Assembly: GCF_014705615.1 (NCBI RefSeq)
Contig: NZ_JACXJA010000015.1
Span: 149,033-213,032, forward strand
DNA from: Paenibacillus oceani
Lineage (GTDB): Bacteria > Bacillota > Bacilli > Paenibacillales > NBRC-103111
Reading direction: 5' to 3'
Length of the DNA stretch: 64,000 nt
Shown here: piece by piece, positions 34,297-43,313 of the stretch
Numbering within the stretch: the first letter of the stretch is position 1
Layout of the letters: the number at the start of each line of letters is the position of its first letter
The notes under the pieces: generated by a model
Databases searched by the model: none
Told to the model about the DNA's origin: nothing
Seen by the model: only the letters and a program-made list of their open reading frames with translations
Made by a program: the position numbers and the translations under genes

Positions 34297-34956
34297 ATGA
34301 CAATCGATCGAGCTATAAAGGATAAGCTGTATCAAGAATTTGCCCGTATCGGGAAATGTTTGTCGAGTCCAAAACGTCTGGAGATTCTGGACTTGTTGGC
34401 GCATAGCCCCAAGTCGGTCGAAGGTCTGGCCAGAGATACCGGGATGAGTGTCGCCAACGTCTCCCAGCATTTGCAGACGCTTCATCAGGCAAGACTGGTG
34501 AACTACAAAAAGCAAGGTAACTTCGTTATTTACGAATTAGCCGGCGGTGAGGTATCCGGGTTTATGGGCGGCTTGCACCGTCTGTCGGAGAAGCAGCTCG
34601 TCCAGGTGCAGCAGATTAAAAAGGAGTTTATATCGAATCATGCCGGAATGGAAGCCGTATCGCTGACAGAGCTTCACAGGCGGATGGAACGGGGCGAGGT
34701 TATGCTGATCGACGTGCGGCCCAAGTCGGAATACGAGGCGGCGCATATCCCCGGTGCCGTATCGATTCCGATCGAAGAATTGGCAGAGAGGCTCGCCGCC
34801 CTGCCGACGAACTCCGATATAATCGCTTACTGCAGAGGTCCTTACTGCCTGATGTCCGTGGAAGCCGTTGAATTGTTGCAGGCCAACGGATTCAAGGCGT
34901 ACCGGTTGGAGGAAAGCGTTCATGACTGGAAGCAATTCGTCAAGCCTGCGGAATAA
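34297..34956 (+). CDS. ArsR-family regulator fused to a rhodanese domain
   Basis: A 219-residue fusion. Residues 10-90 are an ArsR winged helix (CLSSPKRLEILDLLAHSPKS, MSVANVSQHLQTLHQARLV). Residues 118-218 are a rhodanese domain (LIDVRPKSEYEAAHIPGAVSIP) with loop CRGPYC; Cys 179 is the expected catalytic residue and Cys 184 could form a disulfide or polysulfide with it. Such fusions sense sulfane sulfur, thiols or oxidants and repress a nearby transporter. It has its own promoter and operator and an MFS gene 81 bases downstream. Confidence 0.92.
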   Translation: MTIDRAIKDKLYQEFARIGKCLSSPKRLEILDLLAHSPKSVEGLARDTGMSVANVSQHLQTLHQARLVNYKKQGNFVIYELAGGEVSGFMGGLHRLSEKQLVQVQQIKKEFISNHAGMEAVSLTELHRRMERGEVMLIDVRPKSEYEAAHIPGAVSIPIEELAERLAALPTNSDIIAYCRGPYCLMSVEAVELLQANGFKAYRLEESVHDWKQFVKPAE

Positions 34957-35037
34957 TAGCCATCCGAACGCAGCTTAAGTTAAACCGGCACTTCACTACA
35001 TTCCAGACTGGCAAGCCAGGAAAGGCGGGCATTCATC

Positions 35038-36330
35038 ATGCAACCAGCGAACAAACTTATCAATCAACAACCGGCTTACATCCAGTCGTATATCGCCTCT
35101 CCCGAGAGACGGCGGCAGTTGTATCGCCGTACCCTGATCATCGTGGTTCTCTCCCAAATATTCGGAGGGGCCGGACTCGCCGCAGGCGTAACGGTCGGCG
35201 CGCTTCTCGCTCAAGACATGCTGGGCACGGACGGCTTTGCCGGTATCCCGTCCGCGCTGTTCACCCTGGGCTCCGCCGGGGCGGCGCTGATCGTAGGCCG
35301 GATTTCACAGCGGATGGGACGGCGAATCGGTCTTGCCGCAGGTTTTATGACCGGGGGAATCGGCGCGATCGGGGTCGTCCTGTCTGCGGTAACCCACAAT
35401 ATCGTTTTTCTTCTGGTCTCTTTGTTCATTTATGGAGCCGGTACGGCAACCAACCTGCAAGCGCGTTATGCAGGGACCGATCTGGCGACGGCCAAGCAGC
35501 GGGCCACAGCGGTCAGCATCGCTCTCGTCTCGACTACACTGGGAGCGGTCGCAGGGCCGAATCTCGTTGATACGATGGGCCGTTTTGCAACCGGCATCGG
35601 GGTTCCGGCGCTTGCAGGGCCGTTCATATTGGCGGCAGCCGCTTTTCTTACGGCGGGGTTGATCCTTCTGTTATTTCTTCGGCCTGATCCGCTGCTCGTG
35701 GCAAAAGCAATCGCCGAAGCGCCCGCAACGGGCGAAGCGGCGCGTACCGGCGACAGCTCCGGCCTTGCGGCTGCAAACAAAAGCGGTATAGTAGCCGGAG
35801 CTTCGATCATGGTGTTCACCCAGATCGTAATGGTCGCCATTATGACGATGACGCCTGTGCATATGGGTCACCATGGACACGGCTTGAGACAATTCGGACT
35901 TGTGATCGGCTTCCATGTTGCCGCCATGTACCTGCCGTCCCTGCTCACCGGCTATCTCGTCGATAAGATCGGCCGTACCTGGATGGCTGTCGCGGCCGGA
36001 GTCACATTGCTCGCGGCCGGCGTTATGGCGGCTGTCGTGCCAGCCCATTCGTTGCCGCTCCTTACGATCGCCTTAATCCTGCTTGGATTGGGCTGGAACT
36101 TTGGCTTGATTAGCGGTACAGCGCTGATCGTCGACGCTACGACGATGTCGAACCGCGCCAAAACGCAAGGCTCGGTGGACGTGCTGATTGCTTTGGCGGG
36201 AGCTTCGGGCGGAGCGTTGTCCGGTATGGTGGTCGCGCAATCCAGTTATGCGGCGCTTTCGCTGGCCGGAGGTTTTCTGTCCTTGCTGCTAATCCCTGTT
36301 GTGATCTGGTCCCAACGTAAAGGAAATTAA
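35038..36330 (+). CDS. MFS transporter in the ArsR-rhodanese operon
   Basis: A 430-residue protein with 12 likely membrane helices. Motif A-like GRISQRMGRRIGL (about 92-105) and a central loop about 225-250 (Ala- and Glu-rich). The adjoining ArsR-rhodanese regulator suggests efflux of a thiol-reactive compound, metal or sulfur species; the substrate cannot be read. The His-rich TPVHMGHHGHGLRQFG loop (about 280-295) is notable. The ribosome-binding site is AAAGG, moderate. It ends at a strong terminator. Confidence 0.88.
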   Translation: MQPANKLINQQPAYIQSYIASPERRRQLYRRTLIIVVLSQIFGGAGLAAGVTVGALLAQDMLGTDGFAGIPSALFTLGSAGAALIVGRISQRMGRRIGLAAGFMTGGIGAIGVVLSAVTHNIVFLLVSLFIYGAGTATNLQARYAGTDLATAKQRATAVSIALVSTTLGAVAGPNLVDTMGRFATGIGVPALAGPFILAAAAFLTAGLILLLFLRPDPLLVAKAIAEAPATGEAARTGDSSGLAAANKSGIVAGASIMVFTQIVMVAIMTMTPVHMGHHGHGLRQFGLVIGFHVAAMYLPSLLTGYLVDKIGRTWMAVAAGVTLLAAGVMAAVVPAHSLPLLTIALILLGLGWNFGLISGTALIVDATTMSNRAKTQGSVDVLIALAGASGGALSGMVVAQSSYAALSLAGGFLSLLLIPVVIWSQRKGN

Positions 36331-36331
36331 G

Positions 36332-36378
36332 AAAAGGCCGCCCCCCATCACTTGTGATGACTGGAGGGACGGCCTTTT
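36332..36378. terminator. Bidirectional rho-independent terminator
   Basis: AAAAGGCCG and CGGCCTTTT close a long stem with an inner ATCAC-TT-GTGAT hairpin. It serves the MFS gene and may serve the convergent glycosylase gene. Confidence 0.85.
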
Positions 36379-36502
36379 ACGGTTGAAAAGCGAAACGCAG
36401 TGCCCGGCTGATCATCACCGGCCACATCGATACGTGCCCCTCGTTCTCGAATTCCGTGAACGACATTTTTATCGTTTTGCATACGGTCAATCGTCATCTT
36501 TG

Positions 36503-37120
36503 TTATTCGAACGAGATCACCCACAAGTAGAGGGAAGCCACTGAGCCGTAGGGCGAATAGCCTGTGCGGTACTGTTCGAACTGATCCTTCGTCAAGGCGT
36601 CCAGCCCGTACAGCTTCATCATCCCCCGCCGTATCGCGATGTCTCCCCAACTGACAATATCCGGACGCTCGTAAGCATGGAGAAGCAGCATTTCGGCCGT
36701 CCATCTGCCCACACCTTTTAATGCCATTAACTTTCGTATCACATCCTCGTCCGGAAGCTCGTTCAGTTCATTCAAATCGAGCTTTCCTTGAACAATGGCT
36801 TCCGCGATCTGATGAATGCAGACCGCTTTTTTCATCGTTAAGCCGCAGCGCTGAATATCGTCCGCCGTTACGGATGACAGACGTTGCGGCGTCAGCTCCC
36901 CGAGCTGGGTCTGCATGTTCTCCCAGATCGTATGTACGGCTTTGGCCGATATCAGCTGTCCGACTATCGCGTATACGAGCGCGGTGAACGGGTCGGGCAT
37001 CACAACACGCTCTATCTTCCCGATCCGCGATATGGCCGCTCCAATTACCGGGTCAGCTTGTTTCAAGTAGTCGGTCTGTTCCTGCCCGTAGTTGAAAAAC
37101 CTGGTTTGTATGGAATGCAT
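36503..37120 (-). CDS. DNA-3-methyladenine glycosylase, AlkA-like (HhH-GPD)
   Basis: A 205-residue DNA glycosylase: AFTALVYAIVGQLISAKAVHTIW at the N-terminus, the helix-hairpin-helix LMALKGVGRWTAEMLLLHA and the catalytic Asp in VSWGDIAIRRG. It removes 3-methyladenine and related bases. It lacks the N-terminal TBP-like domain of E. coli AlkA and so belongs to the short form. ATG 37120 follows GGAGG at 7 bases; a longer frame upstream is not supported. It adds a fifth alkylation-repair gene to this neighbourhood but in a separate transcript. Confidence 0.92.
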   Translation of the reverse strand: MHSIQTRFFNYGQEQTDYLKQADPVIGAAISRIGKIERVVMPDPFTALVYAIVGQLISAKAVHTIWENMQTQLGELTPQRLSSVTADDIQRCGLTMKKAVCIHQIAEAIVQGKLDLNELNELPDEDVIRKLMALKGVGRWTAEMLLLHAYERPDIVSWGDIAIRRGMMKLYGLDALTKDQFEQYRTGYSPYGSVASLYLWVISFE

Positions 37121-37288
37121 GGTTGTTCCTCCGGTGTAAGGCAAGGGTAGAGAAGCGGCTCCCTCTTCGCTTGATGCTGCTCCTCCTACTATATCGCATA
37201 GGTGTGATCTCGTACGAGCTCTGCCAGTGAAATAGCAATCTTGCAAAGGAAGAAATTCAAAATACAAAAATACAGGAATACAGAATAC

Positions 37289-37492
37289 GAGTCTTTCGTA
37301 GCCTCTATTCTCTGCCTTTTACCAATACAGGAGCCATTAAGAGCGGTTTGCAGCCCTTATTTCAGCCAACTGATGGGGCTGCAGACGATTCGCGGATTTT
37401 ATGAGTCTCAAACCGCTCTTATTCCGTGCCCAGGCGGGTTTTCTGTCAAAATAAAGGGTACAAACCACCCTTACTCGGTCTCTACCCGCTGC
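37289..37492. repeat. Interspersed palindromic element, copy B
   Basis: Same order as copy A: GAGTCTTTCGTAGCCTCTAT, AAGAGCGGTTTGCAGCCC, then CTTATTTCAGCC, TTCGCGGATTTTAT, CAAACCGCTCTTATTCC, AAAATAAAGGGTACAAACC and a CGGTCTCTACCCGCTGC end. The arms are conserved while spacers differ, and it is intergenic. Confidence 0.75.
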
Positions 37493-37514
37493 CTATTAAT
37501 GAACAAGCAAACAC

Positions 37515-37554
37515 AAAACCCCCCGTTTCACCTGGAAAGCGAAGACGAGGGGGC
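37515..37554 (-). terminator. Rho-independent terminator of pdxK
   Basis: A C-rich/G-rich stem (CCCCC..GGGGG), with further pairing in the long loop, and TTTTG after it on the minus strand, 10 bases after the stop codon. Confidence 0.6.
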
Positions 37555-37563
37555 CTAAGCGTC

Positions 37564-38382
37564 TTATTGGGACTCGTACAACCGGTAAGCCGCATGGTTG
37601 GTCGGACCGAAATAGGCGTTAAGCGGGAACGAATGCCGGATGGCGGCGGTAATAAACGCTTTGGCCGTGTCAATCGCTTCCCGGACCGGTTTGCCTTTGG
37701 CAAGCTCGGCGGCAATCGCGGCCGAATAGGTGCAGCCTGCCCCGTGCGTGTAGGTGGTGCCGATTTTGTCCGATTCCAGCGTCTCGAATGTCTGCCCGTC
37801 GTAGAGCAAGTCCAAGGCGCGAGGGTGATCGAGCTTGCCGCCGCCTTTGATCAGCACATACCGGGCTCCGAGCTCGTGAATGCGGGCTGCGGCTTCCTTC
37901 ATATCGTCGACCGTCCGGATCGGAGGTCTGCCGCTGAGCTGGGACGCTTCGAACAAGTTCGGCGTCACGATAAGCGCCGCAGGAATGAGTACGTCGCGTA
38001 GGCTGTCGTTCGTCTCCGGATGCAGCGCTTCGTCCGCGCCTTTGCATACCATGACCGGATCGACGACGACGTTCGTTATCCCGTATTTCGCCAGCTTATG
38101 CGCCACCAGCTCGATAATCTCGATCGAACCGAGCATACCGGTCTTCAGAGCATCGACCCCGATTCCGGATATAACCGTTTCGAGTTGCGCCTCTAGCGCA
38201 TGAACCGGTAAGGGGAACACGTTGTGGAACCAGCCGTTATGAGGATCTTGAGCAACAACCGTCGTCAGGGCGGTCATCCCGTAGACGCCGCGCTCCTGGA
38301 ACGTTTTCAGATCGGCCTGGATACCGGCTCCGCCGCTAGTATCCGAGCCGGCAATCGTTAAAGCTTTGTAAATGGCGGTCAT
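37564..38382 (-). CDS. pdxK: Pyridoxine/pyridoxal kinase PdxK (ThiD-like)
   Basis: A 272-residue ribokinase-family enzyme that closely follows Bacillus PdxK: KALTIAGSDTSGGAGIQADLKTF at the start, VVDPVMVCKGADEAL, VTPNLFEASQLSG, and the anion-hole/catalytic Asp loop TYTHGAGCTYSAAIAAELAKG, ending FPLNAYFGPTNHAAYRL. It phosphorylates pyridoxine, pyridoxal and hydroxymethylpyrimidine with ATP in vitamin B6 salvage. The family is often annotated as ThiD. Note CTYSAA where many members have CTFSAA. ATG 38382 follows AGGAGAG at 7 bases. Confidence 0.92.
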   Translation of the reverse strand: MTAIYKALTIAGSDTSGGAGIQADLKTFQERGVYGMTALTTVVAQDPHNGWFHNVFPLPVHALEAQLETVISGIGVDALKTGMLGSIEIIELVAHKLAKYGITNVVVDPVMVCKGADEALHPETNDSLRDVLIPAALIVTPNLFEASQLSGRPPIRTVDDMKEAAARIHELGARYVLIKGGGKLDHPRALDLLYDGQTFETLESDKIGTTYTHGAGCTYSAAIAAELAKGKPVREAIDTAKAFITAAIRHSFPLNAYFGPTNHAAYRLYESQ

Positions 38383-38724
38383 CGATGAACTCTCCTGTCC
38401 GATAGAGCGGAACACCTAGTGGTATCCGCGGTTCCGCTCCGATTGATCTCTAATAGTTTCTCATATCCTACACCCGTTCGTCCGGAAAATCAAGATGGTG
38501 TTTGGCCCTGCTAACCGCTCTGGTTCGAACTCGAGCCGATCTGTTACAATCAAAGGGCGGCATGCTCGGGATCTTGGGATCATCGGTCCTATGGACGGGA
38601 TCCGGCCGGTTGTGCGGTAAAAACTGAGAATCCGTCACTCTTTTGCATCATTTTACTTACCGAAGTTGAGAAACTATATAAAAATTAGTAAAGTAGAAGC
38701 TGTAAGCAAAGGAGGAGAAATCAA
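38383..38724. other. 342-base divergent intergenic region
   Basis: It lies between the divergent pdxK and monooxygenase genes. No gene seen. An AT-rich segment (38640-38700) contains TTTACT and AGTAAA half-sites about 30 bases apart that may belong to the monooxygenase promoter; I cannot assign exact boxes. Confidence 0.45.
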
Positions 38725-39798
38725 TTGACCGAATCAGCAAATAGGATGGAAATTGGAATCAGCACATTTCTCGAGGCGACTCCCGACCCGTCAACCGGAG
38801 TCGTGATCAGCCACGCCGAGCGGCTGCGCAATGCGGTGGAGGAAATCGTAGTAGCCGATCAGGCCGGGCTCGATGTGTACGGGATCGGCGAGCATCACCG
38901 GGCCGATTACGCGGGCAGCTCCCCGGCCGTCGTACTGGCTGCGGCTGCGGCTATGACGAAGCGGATCAGGCTGACCAGCGCCGTCACGGTTTTATCCTCG
39001 GACGATCCGGTCCGTATATATCAATCGTTCTCTACGCTGGACGGCATCTCGAACGGCCGGGCTGAAATTATGGCGGGACGGGGCTCGTTCATCGAATCTT
39101 TCCCGTTATTCGGCTACGACCTGAGCGATTATGACGAACTGTTCGAAGAAAAGCTGGAGCTGCTGCTCGCGATTCGGGCTTCGGAGAAAGTATCGTGGCG
39201 CGGCGGCCACAGGCCGGCTATCGACAACCTGGGCGTATACCCCCGGGCGGTTCAAACCCCGCTGCCCGTATGGATCGCCAGCGGCGGTACTCCGCAATCC
39301 GCGATACGCGCCGGCATGCTCGGACTGCCGATCGCATTTGCCATTATCGGCGGAATGCCCGAGAGCTTCGCGCCGCTAGTCCAGTTATACAAGCGAGCGG
39401 CTGCCAAAGCGGGACATGATCCGGACAAACTGCCGATCGCCACCCACTCTCACGGTTTCGTTGCCGATACGACCGATCATGCCGCCGAGCTGTTTTTCCC
39501 GCCTACGCAAGCCCAGATGAACGTGATCGGACGCGAACGGGGCTGGGGACAGCCGTACAGCCGGGCTTCGTACGATACCGCGCGCAGCCTCCGAGGCGCA
39601 CTCTATGTCGGCGATCCGGAATATGTGGCGGAGAAAATCGTGCTGCTGCACAAAAATCTGGGAGTGACCCGCTTTTTCCTTCATGTGAATGTCGGGACGA
39701 TGCCGCACCGTGAAGTGTTGCGCGCGATCGAACTGCTCGGAACGAAGGTGGCGCCGATTGTCCGCAAGGAGCTGGCTCGGGACGGCTCCGGCGATTGA
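38725..39798 (+). CDS. Luciferase-like (LLM) flavin-dependent monooxygenase
   Basis: A 357-residue TIM-barrel protein of the bacterial luciferase family: [75 protein letters not shown]. These oxygenases use reduced FMN and oxygen on an unknown substrate. Start is TTG 38725 after GGAGGAG at 8 bases. It forms a single-gene unit ended by a strong terminator. Confidence 0.9.
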   Translation: MTESANRMEIGISTFLEATPDPSTGVVISHAERLRNAVEEIVVADQAGLDVYGIGEHHRADYAGSSPAVVLAAAAAMTKRIRLTSAVTVLSSDDPVRIYQSFSTLDGISNGRAEIMAGRGSFIESFPLFGYDLSDYDELFEEKLELLLAIRASEKVSWRGGHRPAIDNLGVYPRAVQTPLPVWIASGGTPQSAIRAGMLGLPIAFAIIGGMPESFAPLVQLYKRAAAKAGHDPDKLPIATHSHGFVADTTDHAAELFFPPTQAQMNVIGRERGWGQPYSRASYDTARSLRGALYVGDPEYVAEKIVLLHKNLGVTRFFLHVNVGTMPHREVLRAIELLGTKVAPIVRKELARDGSGD

Positions 39799-39812
39799 CC
39801 CTGGATACAATG

Positions 39813-39852
39813 AAAAAGCTGTCGGCATCTTGCACTTTGCCGGCAGCTTTTT
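39813..39852. terminator. Bidirectional rho-independent terminator
   Basis: AAAAAGCTG and CAGCTTTTT flank CGGCA..TGCCGG. It lies between the convergent monooxygenase and permease genes. Confidence 0.9.
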
Positions 39853-39856
39853 ATAT

Positions 39857-40738
39857 TTACCCTTTGACCGCGCCTGCGACCATCCCTTTCATAATCTGCT
39901 CCTGGAAGATCAGATATATGACAATGGTTGGGATGACGGCGATCGTCATCGCGGCCATTGTCAAGCTGTAGTCCGTGCCGAACCCGTCGGAGAAAATCGA
40001 TAGGCTGAGCGGCAGTGTCTTCAGCGCCTGCTTGTTAATAAACACGAGCGCAAAGGCGAAGTCGTTCCAGAATCGCAAAAAGGCGAGAATCGCGACGGTC
40101 GCCATCGCCGGCACGGACAGCGGGAAGATGACGCGGAAGAAGATCCCCCAATACCCGTTGCCGTCGATCATGGCGGCTTCCTCCACTTCTTTGGGCACCG
40201 AGGTCAAATAAGCGGCGACCACAAAAATCGCAACAGGCAGCTCGAATGCCGTATACGGAAGAATTAACGCCCAATGCGTATCGAGGATCATCATTTTCTT
40301 CATCATGATGAACAGCGGCACGAGCGTGCTGTGGATCGGAATGAGCATCCCGAGGACGAACAGCGCCATGATGGGTCCTTTGAGCTTAAACTGCAGCCTC
40401 GACAGTATATACGCGGCGAGTGTCCCGAGGAATAGCGTAAGCGCCATCGAGGCGAGCGTGACGATAACCGAGTTCGTAAGCGCGGTTCCGATCCCCGCTA
40501 TTTTCCACGCTCTGGTGAAATTCTCAAACTGCCATACCGAAGGCAGGGCGAACGGCTTGCCGTAGAAGTCCTGATTCGATTTGAACGAACTGATGAACAG
40601 CCATAGTAATGGATAAAGCGTCAGGAGCGCATAAATCGTCAGCAGCAGCTTGCCGACCCAGGACTTGCCCAGTTGAACCGTCTTCCCCAGAAGTCCCCCG
40701 CTGCCGCGGGCGATCACTTTGTTTGCCGTTGTCTCCAT
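39857..40738 (-). CDS. Carbohydrate ABC transporter permease (MalG-type)
   Basis: A 293-residue inner-membrane permease with six predicted helices and the EAA loop EEAAMIDGNGYWGIFFRVIFPLS (about 190-212) that contacts the ATPase. It follows the MalF-type gene by 28 bases and lies downstream of the binding-protein gene, so the order is binding protein, permease, permease. No ATPase gene is present; sugar ABC systems in Firmicutes often share a common MsmK-type ATPase. Confidence 0.93.
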   Translation of the reverse strand: METTANKVIARGSGGLLGKTVQLGKSWVGKLLLTIYALLTLYPLLWLFISSFKSNQDFYGKPFALPSVWQFENFTRAWKIAGIGTALTNSVIVTLASMALTLFLGTLAAYILSRLQFKLKGPIMALFVLGMLIPIHSTLVPLFIMMKKMMILDTHWALILPYTAFELPVAIFVVAAYLTSVPKEVEEAAMIDGNGYWGIFFRVIFPLSVPAMATVAILAFLRFWNDFAFALVFINKQALKTLPLSLSIFSDGFGTDYSLTMAAMTIAVIPTIVIYLIFQEQIMKGMVAGAVKG

Positions 40739-40766
40739 AGCGGTTTGCCTCCTTCCTCTATACGGT

Positions 40767-41645
40767 TTAGTCGTTGCCTTTACGCTTCATTAGAAGCTGG
40801 CTGCCCGCAACCAGAATCATGCTGATGATCATAATCATCGTGGACACCGCCGAGCCGTATCCGTAGCGGAATATGTTAAACGTGTTGTTGTACATGTAAG
40901 TAGCCAGCAGCTCGGTCGCTTGCGCCGGTCCGCCACCGGTCATGACATAAATCAGATCAAACGCTTTCATGCTTCCGGAGATGCACAGCACAATCGCGAC
41001 CTTAATTGTATTCCAGATCATCGGCACGACGATCAGATACAAGCGGCGGAAGCCGACGGCTCCGTCGATTTTGGCAGCATCCTCGACCTCCGAGGAGATA
41101 TTTTGAATCGCGGCGATAAACAATATGAGATAAGGCCCGATGTTCGCCCAGATGATCGGAACGCTGACCGAATACATATTGATTTTCGGGTCGCCGAGCC
41201 AATCGCGGATCCATGAGCTTAGGCCGACATTTTCAAGGATATAGTTCAGAATACCGATTTGCGGATTGTAGATGTAACCCCAAATAATACCGATAACGAC
41301 CGATGCAAGAACCATCGGCATAAATACCGCCGAACGGATAAACCGGTGAAAGAAAGAGCTTTTCCACAACACAAGCGCAAGCACGAGCGCGATCGGCACC
41401 TGGCCGAAAATCGACGCCGCCACGATAATCAGATTATTTTTGAACGCTCTCCAGAAGATGGGGTCCTGTACAACCTCGGCATAGTTTGCGAAGCCGATAT
41501 ATTTCATCGCGCCGATGCCCTTCCAGTCGAAAAACCCGTAAAAGGCCGACCAGAAAATCGGAACGATAACAAATAACAAATAAATCGATAAGGCGGGAAG
41601 CAGACCCAACGTAATAAATGTCCGTACTCGGCTTGCAGCAGCCAT
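40767..41645 (-). CDS. Carbohydrate ABC transporter permease (MalF-type)
   Basis: A 292-residue permease with an N-terminal helix (LGLLPALSIYLLFVIVPIFW), further helices, and the EAA-like loop EDAAKIDGAVGFRRLYLIVVPM (about 195-215). ATG 41645 follows GGGGAGG at 6 bases; the in-frame sequence before it is not needed. Second gene of the binding protein-permease-permease unit. Confidence 0.93.
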   Translation of the reverse strand: MAAASRVRTFITLGLLPALSIYLLFVIVPIFWSAFYGFFDWKGIGAMKYIGFANYAEVVQDPIFWRAFKNNLIIVAASIFGQVPIALVLALVLWKSSFFHRFIRSAVFMPMVLASVVIGIIWGYIYNPQIGILNYILENVGLSSWIRDWLGDPKINMYSVSVPIIWANIGPYLILFIAAIQNISSEVEDAAKIDGAVGFRRLYLIVVPMIWNTIKVAIVLCISGSMKAFDLIYVMTGGGPAQATELLATYMYNNTFNIFRYGYGSAVSTMIMIISMILVAGSQLLMKRKGND

Positions 41646-41768
41646 CGCTAACCTCCCCTTTCGTTTTGTTACGTACGCTGTTGCGTCGTCTTCCAACGGA
41701 AGCCGGACCGGGTTTCCCGATGAAAGACCGGTCCGTACCGTTTGGTTCTATTTCTGCCGAACAAGTGC

Positions 41769-43100
41769 TTATTTGCCTAACGAACGGGCTTGCGCGTCTT
41801 GCAGCTTCTTCGCGATCTCTTCCGGCTTCCCGCCCATAAGCAGCTCCTGCAGCCCGTTGTTGATCGCTTCCGCGCCTTGCGAGCTCAAGTAAGCGTCATA
41901 TACCGGAGTGAACTTTACCGTTTTCGACAAGTTGTACGCTTTATAGAACAGCGAAGTGACCTTCGACTGATCGACATCCACTTTATAATTGACGATCGTA
42001 TTGCTTTCCGCTACCGCCTTCATTCCTTCCGGACCGCTGACCGTATAGATCAGTTCAAGAGCCGCGTCCAGCTTTTTGCCCGTCAGCTTTTTGTTAACCG
42101 CCAGACCTCCGCCTGCGCCGCCGGAGAGCGTATTCGGATCACCTTTGCCGCCCGGAACGGACGGAAGCACCGCGACTTCGACCTGATCCAGCTGTTCCTT
42201 CGTTCCCGTCGCCGCCATGTTCGTGAGCGCCCATGCGCCGTCGATCATCATAGCCGCTTTGCCGGAGATGAAATATTGCTCCATCTGCGTGTTGTCCAGG
42301 CTGTTGAAGCCTTGCTGGAAGGCGCCCGCATCGGACAGCCCCTTGAGCAGCGTCAGCGCCTGAACAAATTCCGGATCGGTGAATTTCGCGCCTTCCTGCT
42401 TCGCCGCCTTCAGGAACCAGTCGCTGCCGGTTACCCGGTCGGCCAAGGAGCTCAGAATGCTCGATTGGGCCAGCCATGCGGCTTTGTTGCCGAGCGAGAT
42501 CGGCGTAATTCCTTTATCCTTGAACGCCTTGATGGCCGTATGCAGCTCGTCCCAAGTTTTCGGAACCGTGACGCCATGTTTGTCGAACAACGACTTGTTG
42601 TAGAAAAACAACGAAGTGACGGACGCATTGATCGGAACGGCGTATACTTGATCGTTAAACGACAGCGGGTCGAACGCACCTGGCGTGAAGTTGTTTTTCC
42701 AGTCCGGATATTTAGTAAGCAGCGGCGTAATCGGCTGAATCAGCCCGCCGTCATGGAATTCCTTAATGCCCGAGCCCGAGTGGGCGAAAAATACGTCCGG
42801 CATCTCGTCGGCCGCCGCGACCGTCTTAAGCCGCTGACGGTATCCGTCCGGCGGGATCGCCTGGGCGTCCAGCTCGACTTCCGGGTGAGCCGCTTTAAAC
42901 TTGTCGATTTGAGCCCGGACCGCTTTGGCACGAAGGTCGTCGCCGGAGAAGTTATGCCAGATGGAGAGTTTCACTTTTTCGGCAGCGGGCGTATCGGTTT
43001 TCGCACCGCCGGAGGCACCGTTTTCTGCAGGCTGGCCGCATGCTGCAATCGTCGCTATTGCCATTACGGATGCTAAACTTGCCGCAATTTTCTTTTTCAT
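41769..43100 (-). CDS. Extracellular solute-binding lipoprotein of ABC transporter
   Basis: A 443-residue lipoprotein (ATIAACGQPA; Cys near 21) of the MsmE/UgpB family: KLSIWHNFSGDDLRAKAVRAQIDKF, FFYNKSLFDKHGVTVPKTWDELHTAIKAFKDKG, AAMMIDGAWALTNMAATG. It differs from the three orphan binding proteins above (no YPKD motif) and has adjacent permeases. GGGGAG precedes the ATG. The gene neighbourhood suggests a sugar or amino-sugar-containing ligand, perhaps a peptidoglycan-derived one; this is only inference. Confidence 0.93.
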   Translation of the reverse strand: MKKKIAASLASVMAIATIAACGQPAENGASGGAKTDTPAAEKVKLSIWHNFSGDDLRAKAVRAQIDKFKAAHPEVELDAQAIPPDGYRQRLKTVAAADEMPDVFFAHSGSGIKEFHDGGLIQPITPLLTKYPDWKNNFTPGAFDPLSFNDQVYAVPINASVTSLFFYNKSLFDKHGVTVPKTWDELHTAIKAFKDKGITPISLGNKAAWLAQSSILSSLADRVTGSDWFLKAAKQEGAKFTDPEFVQALTLLKGLSDAGAFQQGFNSLDNTQMEQYFISGKAAMMIDGAWALTNMAATGTKEQLDQVEVAVLPSVPGGKGDPNTLSGGAGGGLAVNKKLTGKKLDAALELIYTVSGPEGMKAVAESNTIVNYKVDVDQSKVTSLFYKAYNLSKTVKFTPVYDAYLSSQGAEAINNGLQELLMGGKPEEIAKKLQDAQARSLGK

Positions 43101-43231
43101 GTTTGGGCTCCCCTCTTCTTTTCAAAGTATACCCTAAGTATAAAAGGCGCTTGCGGTATCTAGTAGGGGAGAACCTTCAGCCGATAGGTAGACAATTTCC
43201 GGTTCTTCCCGGTATTCCCCCGCTCAGGCGC

Positions 43232-43253
43232 AAAAAAACCGCCATAAGGCGGC
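43232..43253 (-). terminator. Rho-independent terminator of the kinase-to-peptidase operon
   Basis: On the minus strand GCCGCC-TTAT-GGCGG is followed by TTTTTTT. It lies 60 bases after the M20 gene, so the transporter unit downstream is transcribed separately. Confidence 0.85.
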
Positions 43254-43313
43254 AGGTCGAACGATTACATCGAAATACCCAAGCGATAATTACGAACCCG
43301 GGTTAAAGGAAAA

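Larger units (their letters stand above)
37121..37563. other. 443-base intergenic region holding repeat copy B
   Basis: It holds the promoter of the glycosylase gene (37121-37288), copy B of the interspersed element (37289-37492) and the pdxK terminator (37515-37554). No gene is supported. Confidence 0.6.

Noticed and set aside
36348..36704. 118-codon minus-strand frame at the 3' end of the glycosylase gene
   Set aside because: It overlaps the MFS terminator and the out-of-phase glycosylase gene; no motif.
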